13,860 nt of DNA from JANNAV01 sp031384695 (GTDB taxonomy: Bacteria; Pseudomonadota; Alphaproteobacteria; Rhodobacterales; Rhodobacteraceae), in assembly GCA_031384695.1 (NCBI GenBank), contig JANNAV010000292.1:1-13860 (forward strand), written 5' to 3'. A program made the translations under genes and the position numbers. Numbering within the stretch: position 1 is the stretch's first letter; each line of letters begins with the position of its first letter. The notes under the pieces were generated by a model. That model saw nothing but the letters and a program-made list of their open reading frames with translations. It was not told where the DNA came from and ran no database searches. Shown piece after piece: positions 6,637 to 13,629 of the stretch.

Positions 6637-7287
6637 TCAGACGGCGCGGGCCGCTTTCCGCCGCCGCAGCGCCCCAAGCCCCGCCAGGGCGCCAACCAGC
6701 AGCAACCCACCCGCAGGCAGCGGCACCGCAGCCACCCCATTTACCGTCAGCGTCGCCGAGGACAGTCGGAAATTGTCACCGCCAGTGGTGAACTCCGAGA
6801 ACCAGAACGCCAGCGATTTGGTGGCAAGGCTGTTGGCGAACGCATTCACCAGCAGAATGTCAGTGGCCGCACTGATCGTGGTTGTCTGCGGCGAACCAGC
6901 ATCTGACAGGAACGCGAACTGATCATCCAGAAAGGCTCCCGAACTGCTGCCCTGAATACGCACCGCCCACAATTCGGTGGGGACGAGAATGCTGCCGCTC
7001 GGCCCCGCACGGGTGAACTGCAGGCTCAGCGCAATGCTGGTGATGCTGGAATAGGACAGTGACGAAAAATCAAAACTGTCAAAGAACCGCCCGGTGCTTC
7101 TGTCGTTCACCGTGACAAAACTGCGCGACAGCAGATCATTGCCGCCAGGATCAATCCGCCCGGGGGCGCTGCCATAGTTATGCGTGAAAGTGCCAAGCGT
7201 GGCCGCAGGCGCCATGCCCGCCAGTGCCATCCCTGCGATCACGGCGAACCCTGTCACGCGGGCAATGCGAAAAACTCTGTCGAACAT
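6637..7287 (-). CDS. VPLPA-CTERM sorting-domain secreted protein
   Basis: The 216-residue product starts at the ATG at 7287, which has AGGA 8 nt upstream; two further in-frame ATGs upstream would only push the signal peptide inward. Residues 1-30 form a signal peptide (basic FDRVFRIARV, then a hydrophobic core ending APA-A). The middle is rich in Ser, Thr and Phe with a beta-strand pattern and no recognised catalytic motif. Residues 188-216 are the sorting tail: VPLPA, a hydrophobic helix, then RRRK. This is the VPLPA-CTERM signal of Rhodobacterales, processed by a dedicated exosortase (exosortase D); no exosortase lies in this window. The expected fate is export across the inner membrane and release or surface attachment. 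The body's function is unknown. Confidence 0.88.
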   Translation of the reverse strand: MFDRVFRIARVTGFAVIAGMALAGMAPAATLGTFTHNYGSAPGRIDPGGNDLLSRSFVTVNDRSTGRFFDSFDFSSLSYSSITSIALSLQFTRAGPSGSILVPTELWAVRIQGSSSGAFLDDQFAFLSDAGSPQTTTISAATDILLVNAFANSLATKSLAFWFSEFTTGGDNFRLSSATLTVNGVAAVPLPAGGLLLVGALAGLGALRRRKAARAV

Positions 7288-7639
7288 CTGAACGGTCCTA
7301 TTCCATGCCACCATTACGCCACTGTCCGGCCCTGCGCCCGAACCCTTACTGCCATATAAACACCACAATCAGATATGCACAGCAGAAAACCGCCTGTTGA
7401 CGATCATTTACATCTCTGGATTGCAAAATAGTTTCCGGGTGATCCGCCCCAAACCGCTTTGGAAAAGGCTTTGTTTCGCCCCCGTCAACAAGGTCACCCA
7501 CCGCCAACAGAATCGCCCTCCGGCGACTCCACGCCAATGGCCCAAACCCCACCACCAAAACACTGGACAAGCCCGCAACCTTGGGGGCACACTCACTTCA
7601 TAGATTTAATCGCTCTTATTTTGGTGGGGACCGAGAGAT
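7288..7639. other. 352-nt intergenic region without a convincing gene
   Basis: This gap separates the minus-strand VPLPA-CTERM gene from the plus-strand 63-residue gene, so it should hold two divergent promoters. Reading frames here on both strands have proline- and tryptophan-rich translations typical of GC-rich noise. A loose box pair, TTGGGG then TTTAAT 18 nt later near 7580-7610, could drive the small gene. I see no tRNA, repeat or strong hairpin. Confidence 0.5.
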
Positions 7640-7831
7640 ATGGGACTTTGGCAAATCTTGGTAGTTTTGTACATGTTTTCAACGGCTTTCGCCCTGTACA
7701 TGACCCGGCGCGAACAACGCCAGACCGGACAAGGCAGCGTTTTTCTGAACAGCGTGGGATTCGCGGTCTGCACCGTCTGGCCTTTGGTCATGATCAGCAT
7801 GCTCGCCGCCCGCTCGCTGCGGCTGGCCTGA
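7640..7831 (+). CDS. Small membrane protein, 63 residues, unknown function
   Basis: Residues 1-20 (GLWQILVVLYMFSTAFALYM) and about 38-57 (VGFAVCTVWPLVMISML) are two hydrophobic helices joined by the charged, hydrophilic loop TRREQRQTGQG. A purine-rich GGGGACCGAGAG lies just before the ATG. The hydrophobic-loop-hydrophobic pattern, a plausible ribosome site and an AT-richer upstream region support a real gene. It is alone, with the VPLPA-CTERM gene diverging upstream and a broken remnant converging downstream. I recognise no family. Confidence 0.6.
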   Translation: MGLWQILVVLYMFSTAFALYMTRREQRQTGQGSVFLNSVGFAVCTVWPLVMISMLAARSLRLA

Positions 7832-7845
7832 GCGCGTCAACCCCG

Positions 7846-7862
7846 GATCAGATCATCTGATC
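7846..7862. repeat. 17-bp palindrome GATCAGAT-C-ATCTGATC
   Basis: Perfect 8-bp arms flank a single C, and a further TCAGATCA follows. It lies between the stop of the 63-residue gene and the convergent stop at 7863. With no loop and no T tract it is a poor terminator; a protein-binding site or a degenerate repeat is as likely. Confidence 0.4.
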
Positions 7863-8084
7863 TCAGATCACCCGCCACCAACTGTTTTGCGACATCACAT
7901 TGGCCGCGTCGCCGATCTGAATGCTGAACTCCCAAAGGTCACCATAGAAGTTCTGCCGCCCCCGCAGGTTGGCTCTGTTGCACAAATATGCTGAGGGGAT
8001 TCATCGTGTTGAGCGTGTTGCGTACAATCGGGTTCACCCCGTCAAACCCGGAACCGGCGCGTTTCCAGATCGGCTCAGCCCCCC
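7863..8084 (-). pseudogene. Broken coding remnant downstream of the HExxH gene
   Basis: The last 36 codons (7970 down to the TGA at 7863) read NLRGRQNFYGDLWEF then SIQIGDAANVMSQNSWWRVI, which looks like a genuine protein end. Upstream in the same frame sense is lost (stop at 8001-8003), while another frame reads plausibly through GVNPIVRNTLNTMNPLSIFVQQ and meets the first frame at about 7971. Removing one A there would give VQQANLRGRQ. The alternative is that GGCTCTGTTGCACAAA at 7971-7986, which resembles an insertion-sequence end, marks a truncation. No intact start is visible and I recognise no family. Confidence 0.4.
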
Positions 8085-8651
8085 CTACGGCGCAGGCTTC
8101 AGCCCGTCATAGGGCACGTTCTGGCCATAGCGGTCCTTATACGTCGGATGCACTGAAATCGCGGCAAACACCGGTTCCAGATCGGTCACCGTCAGCGCCG
8201 GCTGCTTCAGCGCCGTCTGCGACACGGGCCATGCCGCCTTCAAAATCGGATCACGAAAGGCCGGCACGCTGGTGCCGCCCGAAAGCGCCGCCTCGTTGAC
8301 ATAATAAAAGAACAGACACTGCGCGATATAGGCCAAAGCCTCGGATTCCTTCACCAGCATCGCCGTCGCTGCCACATCAAACCCCGCATGCACCGCCTCA
8401 TGCACCACCAGCGCCTGCAGATCGGCATTGCCCCCGGCACTGTCAAACCCGAAGAAAAACGTATCGGCGGTATAGCGGTACACCGCATGCCCCTTGCCGC
8501 GCTTCTTCTCAACTTCCACCTTGATCTGATTGCCAAGCAGACCCGCCTTCACCGCCGCAAAGCCAACCGTTCCCACCGCAATCGTGCCAAACGTAAACCC
8601 GATCCGCGCCACATCGGGCATGTTCAGCACATCCGTCACCAAATCCGCCAT
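8085..8651 (-). CDS. Small HExxH-motif protein, possible zinc peptidase fold
   Basis: The 188-residue product starts at the ATG at 8651, with a GGAGG site 5 nt upstream; an ATG at 8663 has none. Residues about 14-40 are mildly hydrophobic (RIGFTFGTIAVGTVGFAAV), possibly membrane-associated. The core LQALVVHEAVHAGFD holds a zincin-type His84-Glu85-x-x-His88, and 14-16 residues later KESEALAYIAQ (Glu102, Glu104) offers a third zinc ligand of gluzincin type. This spacing resembles small predicted metallopeptidase domains in unnamed families; activity is unproven. The C-terminal 60 residues are unremarkable. It is divergent from pheS, and a broken coding remnant follows on the same strand, so it may be the first gene of a decayed pair. 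Confidence 0.75.
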   Translation of the reverse strand: MADLVTDVLNMPDVARIGFTFGTIAVGTVGFAAVKAGLLGNQIKVEVEKKRGKGHAVYRYTADTFFFGFDSAGGNADLQALVVHEAVHAGFDVAATAMLVKESEALAYIAQCLFFYYVNEAALSGGTSVPAFRDPILKAAWPVSQTALKQPALTVTDLEPVFAAISVHPTYKDRYGQNVPYDGLKPAP

Positions 8652-8816
8652 TCCGGCCTCCATGTTCAAAATTGTTGCAACACCAAATTCACAACCGGCC
8701 AAATTCCCTGCCAGCCACCCGCCATTGCTAGCATACTGCCGCCCTTTGCCATAGCCCCCCACTTGCATCGCGCCAATTGTGCCGCTAGCACTCCGGCACC
8801 CGCAAGGAGGCACCCC

Positions 8817-9899
8817 GTGGACGCGCTCGAAACCCTCAAGGCCAAATACCTCACCGCCACCGCCAATGCCGATGACGAATCCGCACTGGAAGAGGTCCGC
8901 CTTGCCGCCTTGGGTAAAAAGGGCGAGATCAGCCTGCGGATGCGCGATCTGGGCCAGATGGAGCCTGCCGCCCGGCAAGCTGCGGGTGCCATGCTGAACC
9001 TGCTGAAAGACGAGATTGACGCCGCCCTGCGCGCCAAACGGGCGGCCCTCACCGATGCCGCCCTCGATGCCCGCCTGCGCGATGAATGGCTGGACGTCAC
9101 CCTGCCCGCCCGCCCCCGCCGCATGGGCACCATCCACCCGGTTTCGCAGGTGATGGAGGAACTCACCGCCATCTTCGCCGACATGGGCTTTGCCATCGCC
9201 GAAGGCCCGCAGGTGGAATCCGACTGGTTCAACTTCGATGCGCTGAACATCCCGCCCGAACACCCCGCGCGTCAGGAGCACGATACCTTCTTCATGCACC
9301 GCGCGCCCGGTGACAATCGCCCGCCCCACGTCCTGCGCACCCATACCAGCCCGGTACAGATCCGCGCCATGACAGAACAGGGCGCCCCCATCCGCATCAT
9401 CGCCCCCGGCCGCGTCTACCGCATGGATATGGACCAGACCCACACCCCGATGTTCCATCAGGTCGAAGGCCTCGCCATCGACCGCAACATCTCGATGGCC
9501 AACCTGAAATGGTGCCTCGAAGAATTTTGCCGCGCCTTCTTCGAGGTGCCCGCAGTGGAGCTTCGCTTCCGCGCCTCGCATTTCCCCTTCACCGAACCCT
9601 CCGCCGAGGTTGACATCCGCTGCTCATGGCAAGGCGGCCAGTTGAAAATCGGTCAGGGCGACAAATGGATGGAGATTCTTGGCTCCGGCATGGTCCATCC
9701 AAAAGTGCTCACCGCCGCCGGTGTCGATCCAACCGAGTGGCAAGGCTTCGCTTTCGGCATGGGCATCGACCGCATCGCCATGCTGAAATACGGCATCCCC
9801 GACCTGCGCGCCTTCTTCGAGAGCGATCTGCGCTGGCTGAAACACTACGGCTTTGCCGCCCTCGACATGCCCGATCTGGCGGGTGGGCTGTCGGCATGA
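8817..9899 (+). CDS. pheS: Phenylalanine-tRNA ligase alpha subunit
   Basis: The 360-residue product charges tRNA-Phe as part of an alpha2-beta2 enzyme with PheT. I start it at the GTG at 8817 because AAGGAGG lies 6 nt upstream and the protein begins with the usual N-terminal coiled coil (residues 1-90). Class II synthetase features are motif 1 around HPVSQVMEEL (107-116), motif 2 with RVYRMD (199-204) and FHQVEG (213-218), THTSPVQIR (175-183), and motif 3 GFAFGMGIDR (310-319). Upstream in-frame codons read as noise. Its TGA overlaps the ATG of the cupin gene (ATGA), giving coupled translation. pheT is not adjacent: it starts about 830 nt downstream. Confidence 0.96.
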   Translation: MDALETLKAKYLTATANADDESALEEVRLAALGKKGEISLRMRDLGQMEPAARQAAGAMLNLLKDEIDAALRAKRAALTDAALDARLRDEWLDVTLPARPRRMGTIHPVSQVMEELTAIFADMGFAIAEGPQVESDWFNFDALNIPPEHPARQEHDTFFMHRAPGDNRPPHVLRTHTSPVQIRAMTEQGAPIRIIAPGRVYRMDMDQTHTPMFHQVEGLAIDRNISMANLKWCLEEFCRAFFEVPAVELRFRASHFPFTEPSAEVDIRCSWQGGQLKIGQGDKWMEILGSGMVHPKVLTAAGVDPTEWQGFAFGMGIDRIAMLKYGIPDLRAFFESDLRWLKHYGFAALDMPDLAGGLSA

Positions 9900-10246
9900 C
9901 AGCGATCAATCTGGCCGCCAAACTCGCCGGATTTCCGGAACACTGGTCGCCCAAAATCATCACCCGCTTCAATGACAACGACGTGATGGTGGTCAAGATC
10001 AACGGCGAATTTGTCTGGCATTCGCACCCCGACACCGATGATTTCTTTCTGGTGCTGTCGGGCCAGGTGACCATTCAGTTGCGCGACGGCAATGTCGTGC
10101 TCAATCCGGGCGAGCTTTATGTGGTGCCAAAGGGGGTGGAGCATTGCCCGATGTCATCGGCCGAGGCGCATCTGCTGCTGATCGAACCCGCAGGCACGCC
10201 AAACACCGGCGATCTGAAAACCGCCGCCATAAATACCGCGATCTGA
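9896..10246 (+). CDS. Small single-domain cupin protein
   Basis: The 116-residue product is one cupin barrel. Motif 1 reads WHSHPDTDDFFLVLSG (41-56), with His42 and His44 but Asp49 where the usual metal ligand is Glu; motif 2 reads GELYVVPKGVEH (72-83), with His83. It begins MTAINLAAKLAGFPEHWSPK, typical of small stand-alone cupins of unknown substrate. It overlaps the pheS stop by 4 nt (ATGA), so the two are translated from one mRNA. No enzyme can be named: cupins include isomerases, dioxygenases and ligand sensors. The metal site is probably functional, since Asp can bind metal. Confidence 0.88.
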   Translation: MTAINLAAKLAGFPEHWSPKIITRFNDNDVMVVKINGEFVWHSHPDTDDFFLVLSGQVTIQLRDGNVVLNPGELYVVPKGVEHCPMSSAEAHLLLIEPAGTPNTGDLKTAAINTAI

Positions 10247-10269
10247 ACCGTCCGCAGGCTGTGCATTCC

Positions 10270-10294
10270 GGCGCAGCGCCCCAACGCCTGCGCC
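10270..10294 (+). terminator. Possible 3'-end hairpin after the pheS-cupin unit
   Basis: GGCGCAG (10270-10276) pairs with CTGCGCC (10288-10294) around an 11-nt loop, 24 nt after the cupin stop. There is no T tract, so if it ends transcription it would do so weakly or with Rho; it may instead protect the mRNA 3' end. Confidence 0.35.
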
Positions 10295-10336
10295 CAACCG
10301 CCGCCTTCGCGTTAACCATGCTGCCCCGAGACCGCG

Positions 10337-10379
10337 TATGCATGATCCGTGCATAGCCGCATGCGTGGCCCGTGCATGC
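10337..10379. repeat. Cluster of TGCAT-type palindromic elements
   Basis: TATGCA-N7-TGCATA (10337-10355) is an inverted repeat, followed by two copies of GCATGC (10359-10364 and 10374-10379). CCGTGCAT occurs twice within the cluster. It sits in non-coding DNA between the cupin gene and the convergent 50-residue gene. Function unknown. Confidence 0.5.
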
Positions 10380-10421
10380 CATTATTTCAACGATTTCAGC
10401 GTTTTAACCAAGATTCCGGCC

Positions 10422-10574
10422 TCAGCCGCCGCGCACCGAGATAATCGCCTCAGCCACAGATCCCAACCGATGCGCCACCGCCAGATACAGCAAAAGCGTC
10501 AGCCCCAGCAGCAGGCAAAGCTTGCCCGCATTCAGGCGCTTGCGGTTCTTGGGTATGATCAGCATCTTGTCCAT
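10422..10574 (-). CDS. 50-residue single-helix membrane protein, unknown
   Basis: The frame begins MDKMLIIPKNRKRLNAGK, continues with a hydrophobic helix (LCLLLGLTLLLYLAVA, residues about 20-34) and ends HRLGSVAEAIISVRGG before TGA. AAGG lies 6 nt before the ATG. The basic N-terminus followed by one helix predicts a cytoplasmic N-terminus and an inner-membrane anchor. Codon third positions are G/C-rich, as expected for this genome. It lies between the cupin gene and pheT on the opposite strand. It resembles no family I can name; its size and topology are those of small regulatory or complex-associated membrane proteins. Confidence 0.65.
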   Translation of the reverse strand: MDKMLIIPKNRKRLNAGKLCLLLGLTLLLYLAVAHRLGSVAEAIISVRGG

Positions 10575-10640
10575 ACCCACCTTCTACCTGAAAAATCGTC
10601 CCAGAATAAGGCAACCCCTCGCCGCACGCCGCGACAAGCC

Positions 10641-10657
10641 GTTTCCACATTGGAAAC
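10641..10657. promoter_or_regulatory. Operator-like palindrome GTTTCCA-CAT-TGGAAAC
   Basis: Perfect 7-bp arms are separated by 3 nt, 67 nt before the 50-residue gene on the minus strand and 74 nt before pheT on the plus strand. It is well placed for a dimeric repressor or activator acting on either divergent gene. No T tract follows, so it is not a terminator. Confidence 0.5.
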
Positions 10658-10730
10658 CCCAAACCCGCCGCTTCCCCTCCGCGCCACTTTGCGCTAATCC
10701 CCGGACACCAATCGCAACGGGGCGCCTCAG

Positions 10731-13148
10731 ATGAAATTCACCCTCTCCTGGCTCAAGGATCACCTTGCAACCAACGCCCCGCTGGATGCGATCCTGTTCG
10801 CCCTCACCGATCTGGGGTTAGAGGTTGAAAGCGTTGATAATCCAGCAGAAAAGCTCGCCGCCTTCCGCATCGCCCGCGTGATCGAGGCCGCCCCCCACCC
10901 CAACGCCGACCGCCTTCGCCTCTGCCGCGTCGCCACCTACCCCGCAGGCCCCGGCACTGATATGGTCGAAGTGCAGGTGGTCTGCGGCGCCCCCAACGCC
11001 CGCACCGGCCTTGTCGGGGTGTTTGCCCCGGTTGGAACACATGTTCCGGGCACCGGCGTTGATCTCAAACCCGGCATTATCCGGGGTGTGGAATCCAATG
11101 GCATGCTCTGCTCCGAACGCGAGTTGCTGTTGTCCGACGATCATGATGGCATCATTGATCTGCCAGCCGACGCCCCTTTGGGCGCCCTGTTCACCGATTA
11201 TCGCGGCATGAATGATCCGATGATCCACATCAAGGTTACCCCCAACCGCCCCGATGCGCTTGGCGTGCGCGGCATCGCCCGCGATCTTGCCGCACGCGGC
11301 TTGGGCACGCTGAAACCCCTTGAAATCCAACCGGTTAAAGGCAGTTTCCCCAGTCCGATCAGCATCACCATCGCGCCCGGCCTCAAGGCCAAAGCCTGCC
11401 CCCACGTCACCGGGCGCACCCTGCGCGGCGTGAAAAACGGCCCCTCCCCGGTCTGGCTGCAAACCCGCCTCAGGGCCATCGGCCTGCGCCCGATCTCGGC
11501 CCTCGTCGATATCACCAACTTCTTCACCTTCAGCCTCAACCGCCCGCTGCATGTGTTCGACGCGGCCAAAGTCACCGGCAATCTGCACGTCCGCCCGGCG
11601 CTTGAAGGCGAAGAACTGGCGGCACTCGACGGCAAAACCTACAGCCTCCTCGCGGGCCAGATGGTGATCGCCGACGACACCGGCCCGCAATCGCTCGCGG
11701 GCATCATGGGCGGCAGTCCCTCCGGCTGCGCGCCCGACACCACCGAAGTTTTCCTCGAATCCGCCTTCTGGGATCCGATCACCATCGCCGCCACCGGCCG
11801 CGCCCTGCGGATCAACTCCGACGCCCGCTACCGGTTCGAGCGTGGTGTTGACCCCTTGTTCACACTTCCCGGGTTAGAATTGGCCACCCAGATGATCCTT
11901 GATCTGTGCGGTGGTGTGGCCTCGGAAATCACCTCAGACGGTGCCGCCCCCGATACCACGCGCGCCTACCGGCTGAACCCCGCCCGCGCCATCGCGCTGG
12001 TGGGCATGGATATCCCCGAAGATGTTCAGCGTAACACGCTGAAATCGCTCGGCTTCACCCTAAGCGGTGATATGGCCACCCCACCAGCCTGGCGCCCCGA
12101 TATCCTGGGCGAGGCCGATCTGGTGGAGGAAATCGCCCGCATCGCCAGCCTCGCCAAACTGCAAGGCGCGCCCCTCGCCCGCGCGCATCCCGGCGTGGCA
12201 AAACCGGTGCTCACAGCCTTGCAAACCCGTGAACGCACCGCGCGCCGCACCCTTGCCAGCCTTGGCTACAACGAATGCATCACTTACAGCTTCATCGACG
12301 CCACTGCGGCCACCCTGTTCGGCGGCGGCAGTGATGCGGTGCAGATCGACAACCCGATCTCCTCCGAGATGACCCACCTGCGCCCCGATCTGCTGCCCGG
12401 CCTGCTGCGCGCCGCCGCCCGCAATCAGGCCCGCGGCCAGATGGACCTCGCCCTGTTCGAGGTTGGCCCGGTGTTTCAGGGCGGCGAACCCGGCGAGCAA
12501 ACCTTGCAAGCCACCGGCCTGCTGATCGGCCACACCGGCCCGCGCGATCCCCACGCCGCCCGCCGCGCCCTTGATCTCTACGACGCCAAAGCCGATATCG
12601 AGGCCCTGCTTGCCGCCCTCGGCGCCCCCGCACGCACCCAGATCAGCCGCAAAACCGCCCCCTGGTGGCACCCCGGCCGCGCCGCCAGCATCGGCCTCGG
12701 CCCCAATATTCTGGCCAGCTACGGCGAGGTTCACCCCCGCGTTCTGGCCGCGATGGATGTCAAAGGCCCCGCCATGGCTTTCACACTCGCCCTCGCGGCA
12801 ATTCCGCTACCAAAAACAAAAACCCCGACAAAACAGGCACTTACTATCTCGGACCTGCAACCCACAGACCGCGATTTCGCCTTCGTCGTCGATACGGCAA
12901 CCGAGGCCCTCACTGCGATAAACGCAGCCATCGGTGCCGACAAAACCCTGATCGAAAGCGTCCGCCTGTTCGATCAGTTCGCAGGCCCCAAGGCCGAAAC
13001 CCAGATGGGTGCGGGAAAGAAATCCATCGCCCTCACCGTCCGCCTGCAACCCACCGACAAAACCCTCACCGAGGCGGAGATTGAAGCCGTCTCGGCCAAA
13101 ATCATCGAAAAAGTCACCAAAGCCACCGGCGGCACCCTGCGCCGATAA
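10731..13148 (+). CDS. pheT: Phenylalanine-tRNA ligase beta subunit
   Basis: The 805-residue product has the full bacterial PheT layout: N-terminal MKFTLSWLKDHL, a tRNA-binding OB domain at about 40-150 (HPNADRLRLC, VVCGAPNA, VESNGMLCSERELLLSDDHD), the B3/B4 editing domain at about 210-380 (RPISALVDITNF, LAGIMGG, RYRFERGVDP), the B5 domain at about 405-475, the catalytic-like core at about 490-690 (NPISSEMTHLRPDLLPGLL), and a C-terminal anticodon-binding ferredoxin-like domain at about 710-803 (TDRDFAFVVD, LFDQFAG). It pairs with PheS; the B3/B4 domain clears mischarged Tyr-tRNA. The ribosome site is weak (GGGG, 10-14 nt upstream). It must have its own promoter, because a minus-strand gene separates it from pheS. 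Confidence 0.97.
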   Translation: MKFTLSWLKDHLATNAPLDAILFALTDLGLEVESVDNPAEKLAAFRIARVIEAAPHPNADRLRLCRVATYPAGPGTDMVEVQVVCGAPNARTGLVGVFAPVGTHVPGTGVDLKPGIIRGVESNGMLCSERELLLSDDHDGIIDLPADAPLGALFTDYRGMNDPMIHIKVTPNRPDALGVRGIARDLAARGLGTLKPLEIQPVKGSFPSPISITIAPGLKAKACPHVTGRTLRGVKNGPSPVWLQTRLRAIGLRPISALVDITNFFTFSLNRPLHVFDAAKVTGNLHVRPALEGEELAALDGKTYSLLAGQMVIADDTGPQSLAGIMGGSPSGCAPDTTEVFLESAFWDPITIAATGRALRINSDARYRFERGVDPLFTLPGLELATQMILDLCGGVASEITSDGAAPDTTRAYRLNPARAIALVGMDIPEDVQRNTLKSLGFTLSGDMATPPAWRPDILGEADLVEEIARIASLAKLQGAPLARAHPGVAKPVLTALQTRERTARRTLASLGYNECITYSFIDATAATLFGGGSDAVQIDNPISSEMTHLRPDLLPGLLRAAARNQARGQMDLALFEVGPVFQGGEPGEQTLQATGLLIGHTGPRDPHAARRALDLYDAKADIEALLAALGAPARTQISRKTAPWWHPGRAASIGLGPNILASYGEVHPRVLAAMDVKGPAMAFTLALAAIPLPKTKTPTKQALTISDLQPTDRDFAFVVDTATEALTAINAAIGADKTLIESVRLFDQFAGPKAETQMGAGKKSIALTVRLQPTDKTLTEAEIEAVSAKIIEKVTKATGGTLRR

Positions 13149-13161
13149 CTTCATCTTTGCT

Positions 13162-13180
13162 CAAATATCCCCGCCGGAGG
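13162..13180. repeat. Rhodobacteraceae intergenic motif CAAATATCCCCGCCGGAGG
   Basis: This 19-mer lies 13 nt past the pheT stop. From memory, CCTCCGGCGGGGATATTTG, its reverse complement, recurs in gaps at gene ends in many Rhodobacteraceae genomes. Only one copy is present in this window, so the repeat claim rests on recollection. Role unknown. Confidence 0.45.
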
Positions 13181-13193
13181 CTCCCACCGCAGC

Positions 13194-13217
13194 GCAAACC
13201 CTACGCCCGGGGTTTGC
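13194..13217. terminator. Weak bidirectional hairpin between pheT and the DUF1523-like remnant
   Basis: GCAAACCC (13194-13201) pairs with GGGTTTGC (13210-13217) around an 8-nt loop, 45 nt after pheT and overlapping the stop codon of the convergent minus-strand frame. It has no T tract on either side, so termination is uncertain. Confidence 0.35.
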
Positions 13218-13596
13218 CGCGCCACGTCGCAATCCACGCCCCGATCCGCCCGAAAAATCCCGCAGCCCGGCCCCGCGCCGCATCGGCCTTGGCATCCACC
13301 GCGTCCCAGGTCTCGCCCACTTCCGCCATCGCAGGCTCGATCATCCGCTCGCGGAACTGCATCCACATCCGGCGCAGCATGAACAGCATCATCGCCAGAA
13401 AACTCAGCACCAGAATGTTCACCCAAGGGATGATCCGCACATCCGGCCCCGCCACTTCATGCACATTCACCGCATTGGGATAGATCGACATGAACGGAAA
13501 CCGCCAGCCATAATGCGTCACCGAAATCCACCGCGGTGCCGCCGCCGTCGATTTCAGATTGGTCGCCTCCGCCTGCAGGTTCGAGCTGTCGTATTT
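13201..13596 (-). pseudogene. DUF1523-like membrane protein, C-terminal part only
   Basis: Reading from about 13596 to the TAG at 13201 gives KYDSSNLQAEATNLKS, then RWISVTHYGWRFPF, SIYPNAV and VAGPDVRIIPWVN, a transmembrane helix (ILVLSFLAMMLFML), RRMWMQFRERMIEPA, and a soluble tail ending GKPRA. I recognise this as the second half of DUF1523 proteins, found in Rhodobacterales. The family normally has an N-terminal helix and a further domain before DSSNLQAEA. Upstream of KYDSS the open frame continues, but its translation is noise and the DNA turns AT-rich, so the N-terminal part is missing. An internal ATG at 13491 could give a 96-residue product with the helix, but it lies inside conserved sequence. 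The function of the family is unknown. Confidence 0.7.
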
Positions 13597-13629
13597 TACG
13601 AAATTAGCGAAGCCTGATATGGTTAGAAT

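Noticed and set aside
7971..7986. A full insertion sequence starting at GGCTCTGTTGCACAAA
   Set aside because: No transposase frame and no second inverted end in the window; kept only as one explanation of the broken remnant.
8388..8816. Upstream extension of the pheS frame
   Set aside because: It overlaps the HExxH gene and reads as noise; AAGGAGG and the family N-terminus fix the GTG at 8817.
8652..8816. pheST leader-peptide attenuator
   Set aside because: No short Phe-rich frame followed by alternative hairpins and a T tract; only a GCTAGCA direct repeat (8727-8733, 8784-8790) is visible.
8652..9581. Upstream extension of the HExxH frame across pheS
   Set aside because: The extension is antisense to conserved PheS sequence; the GGAGG site supports the start at 8651.
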